From NCBI RefSeq assembly GCF_028877475.1, contig NZ_CP113527.1, forward strand, positions 551,501 through 615,500: a DNA stretch of 64,000 bases, given 5' to 3'. The DNA comes from Lysinibacillus irui. GTDB taxonomy: Bacteria; Bacillota; Bacilli; Bacillales_A; Planococcaceae. The position numbers and the translations under genes are program-made. The notes under the pieces are model-generated. The model was not told the DNA's origin and did not search any database. It was given only the letters and a program-made list of their open reading frames with translations. Shown here piece after piece: positions 26,803 to 35,822 of the stretch (the stretch's first letter is position 1; the number at the start of each line of letters is the position of its first letter).

Positions 26803-28065
26803 TTAGAAAACGATGTATTTCACATATTGTTTCCACGTTAAATCTTTAAAGTGGTTCCATTGTATTTTTTCAACGGGTAATGTGCGGAAGGTATAGGCTT
26901 CAATATTACGCTTCTCATTAGTGAGCATTGGCGTTCCTTCATCTACATAGTCCATAAAAATAGCTGACTTAGCAGTATTAAATTGTACATTGATATCGAT
27001 CAGCTGAATTTTGCCATCCTGATTGATAATATACAGCTTTTTATTGCCCTTTTTAGTCGTTGCTAACCACGATTTATCGACCTTATAGGAATCGAACGCT
27101 TCATTGACAATAATAGAAGCCTTGCCCGTTGTTGAAAATGGGATGTCCTCTAAAGGAGCGTCTTGTTGTAGTTTGACTTCATAATTTGTTGGTTGTGGCA
27201 ATGCTGCTGTTTTGGCTAGTTCATTTGCCCAAAATGTTTGATCATCTGTCGCAATCATTTGTTTTTCTAATACGACGCCAGATAATGCATCATCTTTAAC
27301 ATGCTTTACCTTAAAATCAACAGTTTGTCCTTCTTCAACCTTTTGCCATTCACTTTCGGATAAATAAGCATACATGGCTTTTTCATTTGAATAGATTTCA
27401 AACGTCAATGCACCAGCATCTTCTTTAATCGCTGACACAACACCATCGATTGGACTGACAATACCTTGACGGGACTGTATTTGTGTAATCTGTGCCTCAA
27501 TTAGCGCAATTTGACGATTGGTTTCAGCAATATGTCGATTTAACAGGGCAACGGCTGTTGATGGTGAATTTTGCTGAGCAAGCTCTAATTTTAGCGTAAC
27601 AGAAAGCTTATCATTCATTTGATCTGTATTAATCGAGCTTTTTGGATCGGAGCCATCGCCGTATTCATCCTCAATTTGATCAAGTGCATCCTGTAAATCG
27701 CTTAATTCAGTTTCATAGGCTGTACGTTCCGATTCAAGCTTTGTTAGCTCCTCGTCCACTTCATCCGTTTGATAGGTAGCAAGTAAATCATTCATCATGA
27801 CTTTCTGGCCGCGCTTTACATTTACTGCTGATAAGCTTGTTGCATCAGCGGTAATAGTATATATTTCAGCAGGTGCTACAATCGTTTCCTTGTTAACACG
27901 TTCTTTATTTGTTCCGATGTGAGCCTTTTGAAACTCGTCGATAAAGTAGGATCGTGTCACGCTGCTATCATCCTTGAAGACGAAATAGGCATTGATGCCG
28001 ATTACTAGCATCGCTAACACAATGGTCAAACTTGTCCATGGTCTTGCTTTAATCCATGCCATCAT
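26803..28065 (-). CDS. HlyD/MacA-like membrane-fusion adaptor (YknX-like)
   Basis: Predicted 420-residue protein with an N-terminal membrane anchor (about 10-30), an extracytoplasmic split lipoyl/barrel arrangement (VNVKRGQKVMMNDLLATYQ and GIVSPIDGVVSAIKED) and an intervening coiled coil (about 105-195, ELTKLESERTAYETELSDLQDALDQ in part). This is the layout of RND/ABC periplasmic-adaptor proteins. The C-terminal 120 residues are beta-rich. In B. subtilis YknX works with YknW and the ABC transporter YknYZ against the SdpC toxin; here no ATPase or permease gene is adjacent. The ATG overlaps the TGA of the upstream Yip1-like gene (ATGA). Confidence 0.8.
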   Translation of the reverse strand: MMAWIKARPWTSLTIVLAMLVIGINAYFVFKDDSSVTRSYFIDEFQKAHIGTNKERVNKETIVAPAEIYTITADATSLSAVNVKRGQKVMMNDLLATYQTDEVDEELTKLESERTAYETELSDLQDALDQIEDEYGDGSDPKSSINTDQMNDKLSVTLKLELAQQNSPSTAVALLNRHIAETNRQIALIEAQITQIQSRQGIVSPIDGVVSAIKEDAGALTFEIYSNEKAMYAYLSESEWQKVEEGQTVDFKVKHVKDDALSGVVLEKQMIATDDQTFWANELAKTAALPQPTNYEVKLQQDAPLEDIPFSTTGKASIIVNEAFDSYKVDKSWLATTKKGNKKLYIINQDGKIQLIDINVQFNTAKSAIFMDYVDEGTPMLTNEKRNIEAYTFRTLPVEKIQWNHFKDLTWKQYVKYIVF

Positions 28066-28739
28066 CCTAACCCCCTAGCAATCCATTCTTTAATTGGTAG
28101 AACACTTATCATGCCAACAAATAGAGCCATAAATAGCTGTATACCAATCAATTTGACTACTAACATCTTTCTGCTAGCTTCTTCCTCCCATTTGGACAGG
28201 AATAAATACTGCACAATAATGATTAAAACGGTTGTTACCGTCAATTGGTTAACAGTGAATAACACGAAATCTGTTTCAATCAGTTGTAAGGCAGCGGGAG
28301 CTAAAGAAAAGAACGAAAACATCGTTGTATAGCCTACAGCGTAGAAAACAGCAAAGAGGATTGCTTTTTCAATAAATAGAAAGACTACAACATAGAGCTG
28401 GACTCTTTTTATCCAAGTATAAGGAATGTCCGTTAATAAATGTAATAGATAAGTAACCCCATAATAATGGAAGCAAAAATAGATGGTCGCCCACAAAATG
28501 GCACCGAGCATTGACAGTATACGTGCTACAAAGTATTCATTTTGTAAATCCGAAGCGAATAAGGTCGTTAAATTTTCTGTCCCCATTCCCCAATATTCAC
28601 GAGCAGCGAATAGCGCGATGAATAGGATAAACACCGTTAATGCGCGTTTTTTATATCCAGTGACTTCGCCTTCCTCTACGACGTTTGTAAAGTATGTAGG
28701 ATTTTTTAAGCTATGCCAGAACTTATAGTGGTAAAACAT
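28062..28739 (-). CDS. Yip1-like multi-pass membrane protein (YknW-like)
   Basis: Predicted 225-residue membrane protein. The ATG at 28739 (MFYHYKFWHSL) lies eight bases after AAAGGA; an in-frame TTG overlaps that ribosome site and is unlikely. Five membrane helices are visible (about 40-60, 80-105, 120-145, 165-185, 200-218). It resembles Yip1-domain proteins such as YknW, and its coupling to a HlyD-like adaptor supports that. The function is inferred from the pair; the membrane protein may help the adaptor oligomerise, as proposed for YknW. Confidence 0.65.
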   Translation of the reverse strand: MFYHYKFWHSLKNPTYFTNVVEEGEVTGYKKRALTVFILFIALFAAREYWGMGTENLTTLFASDLQNEYFVARILSMLGAILWATIYFCFHYYGVTYLLHLLTDIPYTWIKRVQLYVVVFLFIEKAILFAVFYAVGYTTMFSFFSLAPAALQLIETDFVLFTVNQLTVTTVLIIIVQYLFLSKWEEEASRKMLVVKLIGIQLFMALFVGMISVLPIKEWIARGLG

Positions 28740-29217
28740 AAACAGCGTCCTTTCTTCCAAATTAGGCTATCAAAGTTGTAGTATACACCTTGTAAAGACA
28801 TTATGACATATGAAAATAGCTGTTTTTTTTCATGAATTTCATTGAAAAAAGCATATTTCGTCAGTGTATGTCGCTTGATGCAAAACACCACATCCATTAT
28901 GTCTCGGCATAATATGTCCAGATTTTTTTCGAGCTTGTCGAAAAGTAACTTTCCAAAATCAGTGACATCTCCCGAAGACTTTTTCTTAATTCAGTAAATG
29001 GCTGAATCTACATAAATCTATTGTATAGTATAATTGAAATAACTTCCTGTTTTTCTAGCTAGTAATTTAGAAAAATTTCATTTAATGCTCAAAATTTTGT
29101 AAATGTAGTAGAATGGCTTGAAAACATTTGATTTACACCGATACTAAAGTCATGATTTCTAAATGGAAATGAGCACAATCATTTTTACTATACATAAACG
29201 ATGAAAGGGTGGTTCGG
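28740..29217. other. Divergent intergenic region, no gene seen
   Basis: About 480 bases between the YknW-like gene and the helical-repeat gene. It holds a small dyad ATTATG-TCTCGG-CATAAT near 28897-28914 and a TATAAT at 29029-29034 without a good -35. A TTGAAA-N16-GATACT arrangement lies near 29117-29144, close to the next gene. No supported gene. Confidence 0.4.
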
Positions 29218-32200
29218 TTGAATCGAAAATTGACAGCAGGTGTCTTAACAAGTCTATTATTAGCACCTACAGCTATAGCAAACGCACAAGAAAATAATCC
29301 CCAATCTCGCGTTACAACGCAATCAGAGCAGGTTGCCTATACGAATGAGGTAGCGGCTGCAACGACAAGAGAACAGCTTATTGCACAATTTGGTAAACTG
29401 TCGGAGAATTCGACAGAGGATGAAATGGTAATAGCAGCAGGAGATATAAAAGTAGTACAGAATTCGAATGAATCAGTTTTTAACGCCGAGGAGAAGGCAT
29501 TTATTCAAGCAAAATATGATTATATAGTGGAGCAACGTCAATTATTAGCTAAACTTAAGACCATTGGAAGTCGAATAAGTACTATTTTATATTCCAGTAA
29601 GACATTTTTGGTGGATGTCGCAAATGCAAAGAATGAATACGACAAATTTTTAGGTAATGATTCAACAGACAAATCGTATTTATATGTGCAGGATCAATAT
29701 AAAAAAGCAGTAGATGCAGCACTTCTAAATAGTGCTAGTGGTATTGCCACAACAATTCGTGGCACCTCCTTGCAATATGGTTACAAAGACGACGCACGTA
29801 ATGCCTATTTTAAAAGCAAGGGAATGGATGTTGACAAGCTAAACAAGTTAATAGCAGACGCAACGACGGCAGAAGTAGTAGCTAAAGAATTAGTTCAATT
29901 GGTTGATTTATTGGAGAAGTCTCCGGATTATTCAACTATATTACCTGGAATGAATAGTTTTACGACAAATTATAATGGGCTAACAGCAGATCAAAAGAAA
30001 GTGGTTGAAGCGTATAATCCAAATGATAATACGGTCACACCTTTTAAAAAGTATAAGGATGCGTTGACAGGTTTGTCGGCTGTTGAAAAAGTGACTTCCA
30101 GCATTTCGCAGTTAAAAGCTAAGCAACCAATTGATTTCTCTTCAGCCTCAAGTTTTATTAATGCGGTGGCGGCTATAGAGAAATCCTACAACAGTCTTGA
30201 TGCAGCCTCAAAACAAATAGTGAAAACAGAATACGATAGTATTACACAGTATCTTAAAGCGGCGGATATCTCCAAACGCATTTCAGCACTGCGTGTATCT
30301 AAAGAAGAGGCATATCGTACTGCAGTTACTGACCTAAAAAATGAATACGATCAATTAAAGGATGTTCAGGGGTATGTAAAAAACATAGCGGACTTGCAGG
30401 TGGCGCTTGCAAATGTTGCTTATGCAGTAGATATTGAAAAGAAAATTAAAGACATTGCTACTGTAACAGACAAGGAAAAGGTAACTGCCATTAAAGCGGC
30501 ACGTGAAGCCTACAATAACCCTACAGGACCGAATATCAAAGCATCCGATGTCAAAAAAATCGTCAATAATTTAGCAGAGCTAACAATGTGGGAGAAAAAC
30601 TTAAGTGCGGCATTAAAGGTAGATAAGTTAATCGATAATTTAGATCCAGCTGCAAAAACATTTGAAAGTAAAACGCTCGCTGCTTGGACTGCCTATAACA
30701 AGTTGAATGACAATGATAAAACATTAGTGCTGGGAGCTCCAAAGCTCACGTTGTTTAATCAATACGCTGATGTATCCAAAAAAATCAATACATTAAAGCC
30801 TACAGCTGACTATGGCATACAGCTTGCCGAATTAAAAAAACTAGTAGATCAATTAGATGCAACAGGTAGTGGTTATGAAGTACCTCTTACCAATTTAAAA
30901 ACTCAGCTGGATGAAAAATTAAAGGCTTTGACTGATGAGGAAACCGCGGTACAGGCCGTTATAAAGGAAATTGGTCTGCTAGATAAAAATATAGCGATTG
31001 AAAAAATATTGACTGCACGAGCAAATTATGATGCGTTATCAGCAACAGCGAAAAAACGCGTGACAAATATTAAAGTGTTAACAGATTTAGAAAAATCCTA
31101 TAAATCGGTTGTGAATGTCATTTCGCAATTTGAAAAACTGGATCCTTCCTCTAAAAGCTATATTTCTAAAGCGAAATCAGCTTTTACTGCTTATGCGAAG
31201 CTAGATGAGTCCAATAAAACGTTTGTCCAAAATTATAAAGATTTAAAAGATGTGATACCTGTGATTGATGTAATGGTTCAAATCAGTACATTAAGTCCAT
31301 CTAAAAAAACATATAAAGATGATGTGGCAAAAGCTGATAAAGCGTTTAATAAATTGGGTGAAGCTCTTAAAGCAAAGGTAGTAAATAGCGAGGACCTTAC
31401 AAAAGCACAGGGCTATATTGCGCTAGCAAAGGCATTTGATGACCGTGTCACAGCATTGTCGAATGAGGGTCCTGATACATTTGTGAAAAAGGTAGCCGAA
31501 CTAGCAGCTGAATATAAAGCGATGGATAAAAATGCGCAGAAGCTTGTGGAGCAGGCCAAAACGTTAAGTGCGTATGAAAAAACCAATAAGGATGTCGTCA
31601 AGGTTATTCAAATGATTGATGCCTTAAATCCAACAAATAAGGATTATACAAAAAAGGTGCTGGATGCACGTAAAGCCTATAATGCGCTAGATCAAGTTTC
31701 CCAAAAACGTGTCACAAACTATGCCAGCCTCACTGCTGTTGAGGATGTTGCTTCATTAATTGGTTTGATTTCTTCATTAAAACCAACGAGTAAAACATTC
31801 TATCAGGATATGAAAACGGCTCGAGAAATTTATGATGCATTGCCTAAAGAAAAGCAGGAGGCAATTGTGAATTATGATGCACTAGTAGCAGCTGAAAATG
31901 AGCAAGGCTTAGCACAAAGCGTCATTGAGCTTATTAATTTAACTGAGGAACAGAATGCGGAGTATTTAACGAAGCTAATGAATGCGCGTGTAGCCTATGA
32001 TAAGTTGTCCTCTAACCAAAAGAAATTAGTGACGAATATTAAAGATTTAACAACACGTGAGAAGGCGGTTAAACCGATCTTAAGTGTGATGGTGCAAATT
32101 AATGAATTAGATCCTGAATCGAAAAGCTTTGTAAGTAAGGTAAACTCTGCACGCAAAGCGTATGATAAATTATCAAAGGATCAAAAGAAATACATTGATA

Positions 32201-33207
32201 ATATTGATGTCCTTTTAAAATATGAGCCTGTTTCCAATGTCATGGAATTGATTAGTAAGCTAAAAGCTTCAAGTAATACATTCCTTCAGGATACATCACG
32301 AGCGCGTTCACTTTATGATGCATTGCCTGCCGATATGAAGCAATATGTAACAAACTACTACTTATTACAAGCGGCAGAAACGAGCATTTTAGGTGCTGGT
32401 AATGTGATGCAAATGATTGAAGACTTACCATCTGTTGAGCCAAAGCAATATGTGAAACGTGTACAGGAAATTCGTGCTGCCTATAATGCTTTACCAAAGG
32501 ATCAGCAACGAGCTGTACAAAATTACAGAGTGTTACAGGATCAAGAGAAGCTAATTAAGCCTGTCATTAGTGTGGTGGAGGATATTGACAGACTCCTAAC
32601 AGCTAAGGATATGAATAGTCAATATCAAAAGATTTTAAAAGCCTACGACAAGCTCAATGCTGATCAACGACGCTATGTTTATAACGACCAGCTATTGCTT
32701 TCATTAGACAACGTTATCAAGGTTTATAATAATATTGCTAAATTGAATCCAAAGGACAAGTATTATTTCGGTATGGTTGAAGCGGTGCGTAAAGAGTATG
32801 ACAGCTTGAATACTACGGATAAACAGCGCATCTCCAATTATGCTATCCTTTTAGAGGCAGAGAAAAGTATGGCTGATGTCAAGAAGGTTGTAGAGTTAAT
32901 AGCGGGACTTACACCAAGCTCACCTACGTATATAGAAGATGTGGCAAATGCTGTAGCTGCTTATAAAGCGCTGGATTCTAAAATGAGAGGACAAGTCATT
33001 AATGAGGATGTCTTAAAGCAGGCAGAAAAAGATGTGGCTTCTGTTCTTAAAGTGGTTCAAGCTATTGGCAGTATTGATCCAGATAGCTCATCATTTGAGA
33101 AAAAAGTATTAGCTGCACAAAAGGATTACAGTGCATTGTCGATTGAGCAACAGGGGTTAGTGTATAACTACCGCATTCTTGAAGAATATCTTAAAATGAT
33201 TGAATAG
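29218..33207 (+). CDS. Large secreted helical-repeat protein, family not recognised
   Basis: Predicted 1,329-residue exported protein. The TTG at 29218 (MNRKLTAGV) follows AAAGGGTGG with five-base spacing and is preferred to an in-frame GTG inside the ribosome site. A signal peptide ends near residue 24 (AIANA). From about residue 285 to the end are some 16-19 diverged repeats of about 65-75 residues, each roughly I-x2-L-x-P-x-S/N-K-x-F/Y, then a helix ending AR-x-A-Y-D/N-x-L, then K-x2-V-x-N-Y/I-x2-L. They are mostly helical. There is no SLH domain, LPxTG motif, membrane anchor or visible enzyme. It could be a long extracellular rod or adhesin-like protein held by another means, but this is inference. 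It sits among SLH genes. Confidence 0.75.
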   Translation: MNRKLTAGVLTSLLLAPTAIANAQENNPQSRVTTQSEQVAYTNEVAAATTREQLIAQFGKLSENSTEDEMVIAAGDIKVVQNSNESVFNAEEKAFIQAKYDYIVEQRQLLAKLKTIGSRISTILYSSKTFLVDVANAKNEYDKFLGNDSTDKSYLYVQDQYKKAVDAALLNSASGIATTIRGTSLQYGYKDDARNAYFKSKGMDVDKLNKLIADATTAEVVAKELVQLVDLLEKSPDYSTILPGMNSFTTNYNGLTADQKKVVEAYNPNDNTVTPFKKYKDALTGLSAVEKVTSSISQLKAKQPIDFSSASSFINAVAAIEKSYNSLDAASKQIVKTEYDSITQYLKAADISKRISALRVSKEEAYRTAVTDLKNEYDQLKDVQGYVKNIADLQVALANVAYAVDIEKKIKDIATVTDKEKVTAIKAAREAYNNPTGPNIKASDVKKIVNNLAELTMWEKNLSAALKVDKLIDNLDPAAKTFESKTLAAWTAYNKLNDNDKTLVLGAPKLTLFNQYADVSKKINTLKPTADYGIQLAELKKLVDQLDATGSGYEVPLTNLKTQLDEKLKALTDEETAVQAVIKEIGLLDKNIAIEKILTARANYDALSATAKKRVTNIKVLTDLEKSYKSVVNVISQFEKLDPSSKSYISKAKSAFTAYAKLDESNKTFVQNYKDLKDVIPVIDVMVQISTLSPSKKTYKDDVAKADKAFNKLGEALKAKVVNSEDLTKAQGYIALAKAFDDRVTALSNEGPDTFVKKVAELAAEYKAMDKNAQKLVEQAKTLSAYEKTNKDVVKVIQMIDALNPTNKDYTKKVLDARKAYNALDQVSQKRVTNYASLTAVEDVASLIGLISSLKPTSKTFYQDMKTAREIYDALPKEKQEAIVNYDALVAAENEQGLAQSVIELINLTEEQNAEYLTKLMNARVAYDKLSSNQKKLVTNIKDLTTREKAVKPILSVMVQINELDPESKSFVSKVNSARKAYDKLSKDQKKYIDNIDVLLKYEPVSNVMELISKLKASSNTFLQDTSRARSLYDALPADMKQYVTNYYLLQAAETSILGAGNVMQMIEDLPSVEPKQYVKRVQEIRAAYNALPKDQQRAVQNYRVLQDQEKLIKPVISVVEDIDRLLTAKDMNSQYQKILKAYDKLNADQRRYVYNDQLLLSLDNVIKVYNNIAKLNPKDKYYFGMVEAVRKEYDSLNTTDKQRISNYAILLEAEKSMADVKKVVELIAGLTPSSPTYIEDVANAVAAYKALDSKMRGQVINEDVLKQAEKDVASVLKVVQAIGSIDPDSSSFEKKVLAAQKDYSALSIEQQGLVYNYRILEEYLKMIE

Positions 33208-33216
33208 TTTTTAATA

Positions 33217-33263
33217 AAAAGGAGTTTTCCCAATGCATATTACGGGAAAACTCCTTTTATAAT
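33217..33263 (+). terminator. Rho-independent terminator
   Basis: AAAAGGAGTTTTCCC (33217-33231) is perfectly complementary to 33244-33258. Confidence 0.9.
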
Positions 33264-33395
33264 GAGAAAATGATGACTCCATTGATTATTTTCCAAAAAA
33301 GTGAAACTATATCATTTGAAATTCGTATCTTATAGTATATGGTGAACTTTTTTTACTGTCCCCATTTTATTTTCCATCGTGAGGAGGTAGCTCTG

Positions 33396-34463
33396 TTGAA
33401 AAAAATACTTTGTATAGTAGTACTTTCAATTGCTGCAACCGTAGGAAGTTTAACTAGTTTTAGTCAAGTAGAAGCGGCATCCGCAAAAGCTGTAGATGTG
33501 ACAAATTCATACTGGGCAAATGCGTCGATTCAACATATGCTCACTAAACAATATATGACTACATACAGTGATAACACATTCAAGCCTGAGCAAGCTATTA
33601 CGAGGGCAGAGGCTGCTGCTGCCATTGCACGCTCTCTTCAGACAAACGTAGATATTGCGAATTCAGCAAAGTTTAAGGACGTTCCTGCAACGCATCCGTA
33701 TTACAAAGAAATTTGCCAGCTTGTACAGCTAGGTATCATTCAAAAAAGCGATGCCTTTCATCCAGAGGAGCCATTACAGCGTATGCAGGTAGCCAAAATG
33801 TTGGCATTGGCCTATCAGTTTAAAGTAGACAGCAATAATAACAGCCAATTTGCAGATATTTCTCGCACACATTGGGCAAAAGATTATATCGAATCTTTAG
33901 CAGATATAGGTATTATTGGAGGGGTGGATGCTAAACATTTTGCACCAGACCGAATGGTAACACGTGCACAGTTTGCTGTTTTTGTTGAGAGAAGCATTGC
34001 ATTTCAACAAAAAGTAAAAAAGCTTGAAGTAGCCTATGACTATTTGGCAAAGGATTATATCCCAACTATCAACCTTTCTACTGAATGGTCGAAAAAGGTC
34101 ATTGAACTAATTAATGTTGAAAGACAGAAAAACAAGCTGGAACCTGTTATCTATGATCCAGAGCTGACACAAATTGCGATTATTAAAGCGCAAGACATGG
34201 TGAATCGTCATTATTTTGAACATGTATCGCCATTTTATGGGGCACCTTGGGATTTAGCGACATTATTTGATTATGACTATACGAGCTTTGGAGAGAATAT
34301 TGCGAGAAATATTAAAGCTCCTGAAATTGCTGTAAAGGCATGGATGGCTTCACCTAGCCATCGAGATAATATTTTAAAAGAACACTATACGAATACAGGT
34401 GTTGCAATAGCACAGGATAGCAAAGGAAATTACTATTGGGTGCAAATGTTCTCTAGTCAATAA
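33396..34463 (+). CDS. SLH-domain CAP (SCP/PR-1-like) protein
   Basis: Predicted 355-residue exported protein. The TTG at 33396 (MKKILCIVV) lies eight bases after GAGGAGG and gives a proper signal peptide (ending QVEA), so it is preferred to the in-frame start 19 codons upstream. Three SLH domains lie at about 30-200 (VTNSYWANASIQHML, PATHPYYKEICQLVQ, ISRTHWAKDYIESL). The C-terminal CAP domain (about 228-355) has NVERQKNKLEPVIYD, HYFEHVSPFYG, FGENIARN and SPSHRDNILKEHYTNTGV, the usual family pattern with both His positions. CAP proteins in Bacilli (YkwD-like) are wall-associated with unclear activity. Confidence 0.88.
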   Translation: MKKILCIVVLSIAATVGSLTSFSQVEAASAKAVDVTNSYWANASIQHMLTKQYMTTYSDNTFKPEQAITRAEAAAAIARSLQTNVDIANSAKFKDVPATHPYYKEICQLVQLGIIQKSDAFHPEEPLQRMQVAKMLALAYQFKVDSNNNSQFADISRTHWAKDYIESLADIGIIGGVDAKHFAPDRMVTRAQFAVFVERSIAFQQKVKKLEVAYDYLAKDYIPTINLSTEWSKKVIELINVERQKNKLEPVIYDPELTQIAIIKAQDMVNRHYFEHVSPFYGAPWDLATLFDYDYTSFGENIARNIKAPEIAVKAWMASPSHRDNILKEHYTNTGVAIAQDSKGNYYWVQMFSSQ

Positions 34464-34542
34464 GTTGTTATGTAACAATCAGTCTCTAATATTACAGGAA
34501 TGTTACGAAAGCTCCAAATTATGATAAAAAAATCCCCTTTTT

Positions 34543-34586
34543 AACGCTGGAAATACCTCCAAACGTTGGTATTACAGCGTTTTTTT
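34543..34586 (+). terminator. Rho-independent terminator
   Basis: AACGCTG/CAGCGTT outer arms and AATACC/GGTATT inner arms, followed by a seven-base T run. Confidence 0.85.
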
Positions 34587-34684
34587 GCTGTCTAAAACCG
34601 TTACACAATTGAAAAATAACTATTGCTTCTTTTGTGATAGTCTATGTATAGGCAAAAAAGTTTTGAGAGGGGTATAACAAAAGT

Positions 34685-35590
34685 ATGAATAAGAAATGGT
34701 TATTACCGATTTTTGCATCTTTCATGTTATTTTCAACTACTAATATAAATACTGCTGAAGCAGCGACTAAAGCAGATGTTACAGATACAGCTTCTAAATA
34801 TTTAGGTGTTCCATATAAATACGGAGGTACAACGACTAGCGGTTTTGATTGCTCTGGCTTTACTTCTAAAGTATTTTCAGACTTAGGTATTCAACTAAAC
34901 CGTACGTCAGGCTCACAGTATCAACAAGGTACTGCAGTAGCAAAGAGCGATCTTCAGGTGGGCGATTTAGTATTTTTCAATACAAGTGGCAGTGGTATTT
35001 CACATGTGGGTATATACATAGGTGATGGTAAAATGATCCACTCTCAAACCGGCCAAGGTGTAAGCTATTCAAATGTTGATGACCCGTACTATTGGGGTTC
35101 TCGTTATGTAGGGGCTAAACGTGTTGCTACATTTGATGCAGCTGAAGTAAAACAAGCAGCCATTGACTTTTCAGTCTATGCTTCTCGTGCTGAGGTAGCT
35201 GTACAAATTGCAAAAGCTTTGAGCTTAGATACATCCAATACAACTACTAGTTTCGTAGATGTTAAACCAACAAGTGCCAATGCAGGTGCTATCGCAGCAG
35301 TAGAGAAATTAGGAATCTTTGAGGGCGATGCTAACGGTAAGTTCAACCCGGCTTCACCAATTACTCGTGCGCAAATTGCAAAAGTATTAGTTTTAGCATT
35401 TGGCCTTGAAAATCAAGGTGACACAGTAGCATTTAGTGATGTACCACAAGATAGCTGGGCTAGTAGCTATGTTTCTATTCTTGCATCAAATGGTATTACA
35501 AATGGTGATGGAGATGGAAGCTTCGGATCTGACGAGCTATTAAAAATCAATCAACTAAAAGTATTTATTGATAGAATTCAACAACGATAA
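34685..35590 (+). CDS. NlpC/P60 endopeptidase with C-terminal SLH domains
   Basis: Predicted 301-residue exported protein. A signal peptide covers about residues 1-26 (ending AEA). The NlpC/P60 domain (about 28-150) has YLGVPYKYGG, the catalytic Cys in FDCSGF, the His in SHVGIYIGDG and a second His in MIHS. It would cut peptide stems of peptidoglycan. Residues 165-300 carry a truncated first SLH unit (only the SRAEVAVQIAKAL half) and two complete ones (DVKPTSANAGAIAAVEKLG and DVPQDSWASSYVSIL). Here the catalytic domain precedes the SLH domains, unlike the other hydrolases of the island. The ATG is about 12 bases after GAGGGG. Confidence 0.88.
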   Translation: MNKKWLLPIFASFMLFSTTNINTAEAATKADVTDTASKYLGVPYKYGGTTTSGFDCSGFTSKVFSDLGIQLNRTSGSQYQQGTAVAKSDLQVGDLVFFNTSGSGISHVGIYIGDGKMIHSQTGQGVSYSNVDDPYYWGSRYVGAKRVATFDAAEVKQAAIDFSVYASRAEVAVQIAKALSLDTSNTTTSFVDVKPTSANAGAIAAVEKLGIFEGDANGKFNPASPITRAQIAKVLVLAFGLENQGDTVAFSDVPQDSWASSYVSILASNGITNGDGDGSFGSDELLKINQLKVFIDRIQQR

Positions 35591-35659
35591 TTTTCTGTAA
35601 TTTACAGTAAATTATGTTATAGATTGCAAGAAATGATCTTTTGAATAACGTATAATGGA

Positions 35660-35693
35660 AGAAGGGTTTGCAATCGCAGACTCTTCTATTTTT
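35660..35693 (+). terminator. Terminator-like stem
   Basis: AGAAGGGTTTGC and GCAGACTCTTCT form a 12-bp stem including two G-T pairs around AATC, followed by ATTTTT. Confidence 0.65.
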
Positions 35694-35822
35694 ATGATAA
35701 TTTTGTAGGAAAGGGGTTGCTTGGAAAAAATTAATTTTAACAGTTCTATTGTATGATGCGTAATTTAGCTAATTTTGTTAAAATGGACACGTTAAGAGAA
35801 CAAGAAGGGAGGAAATAAGACA

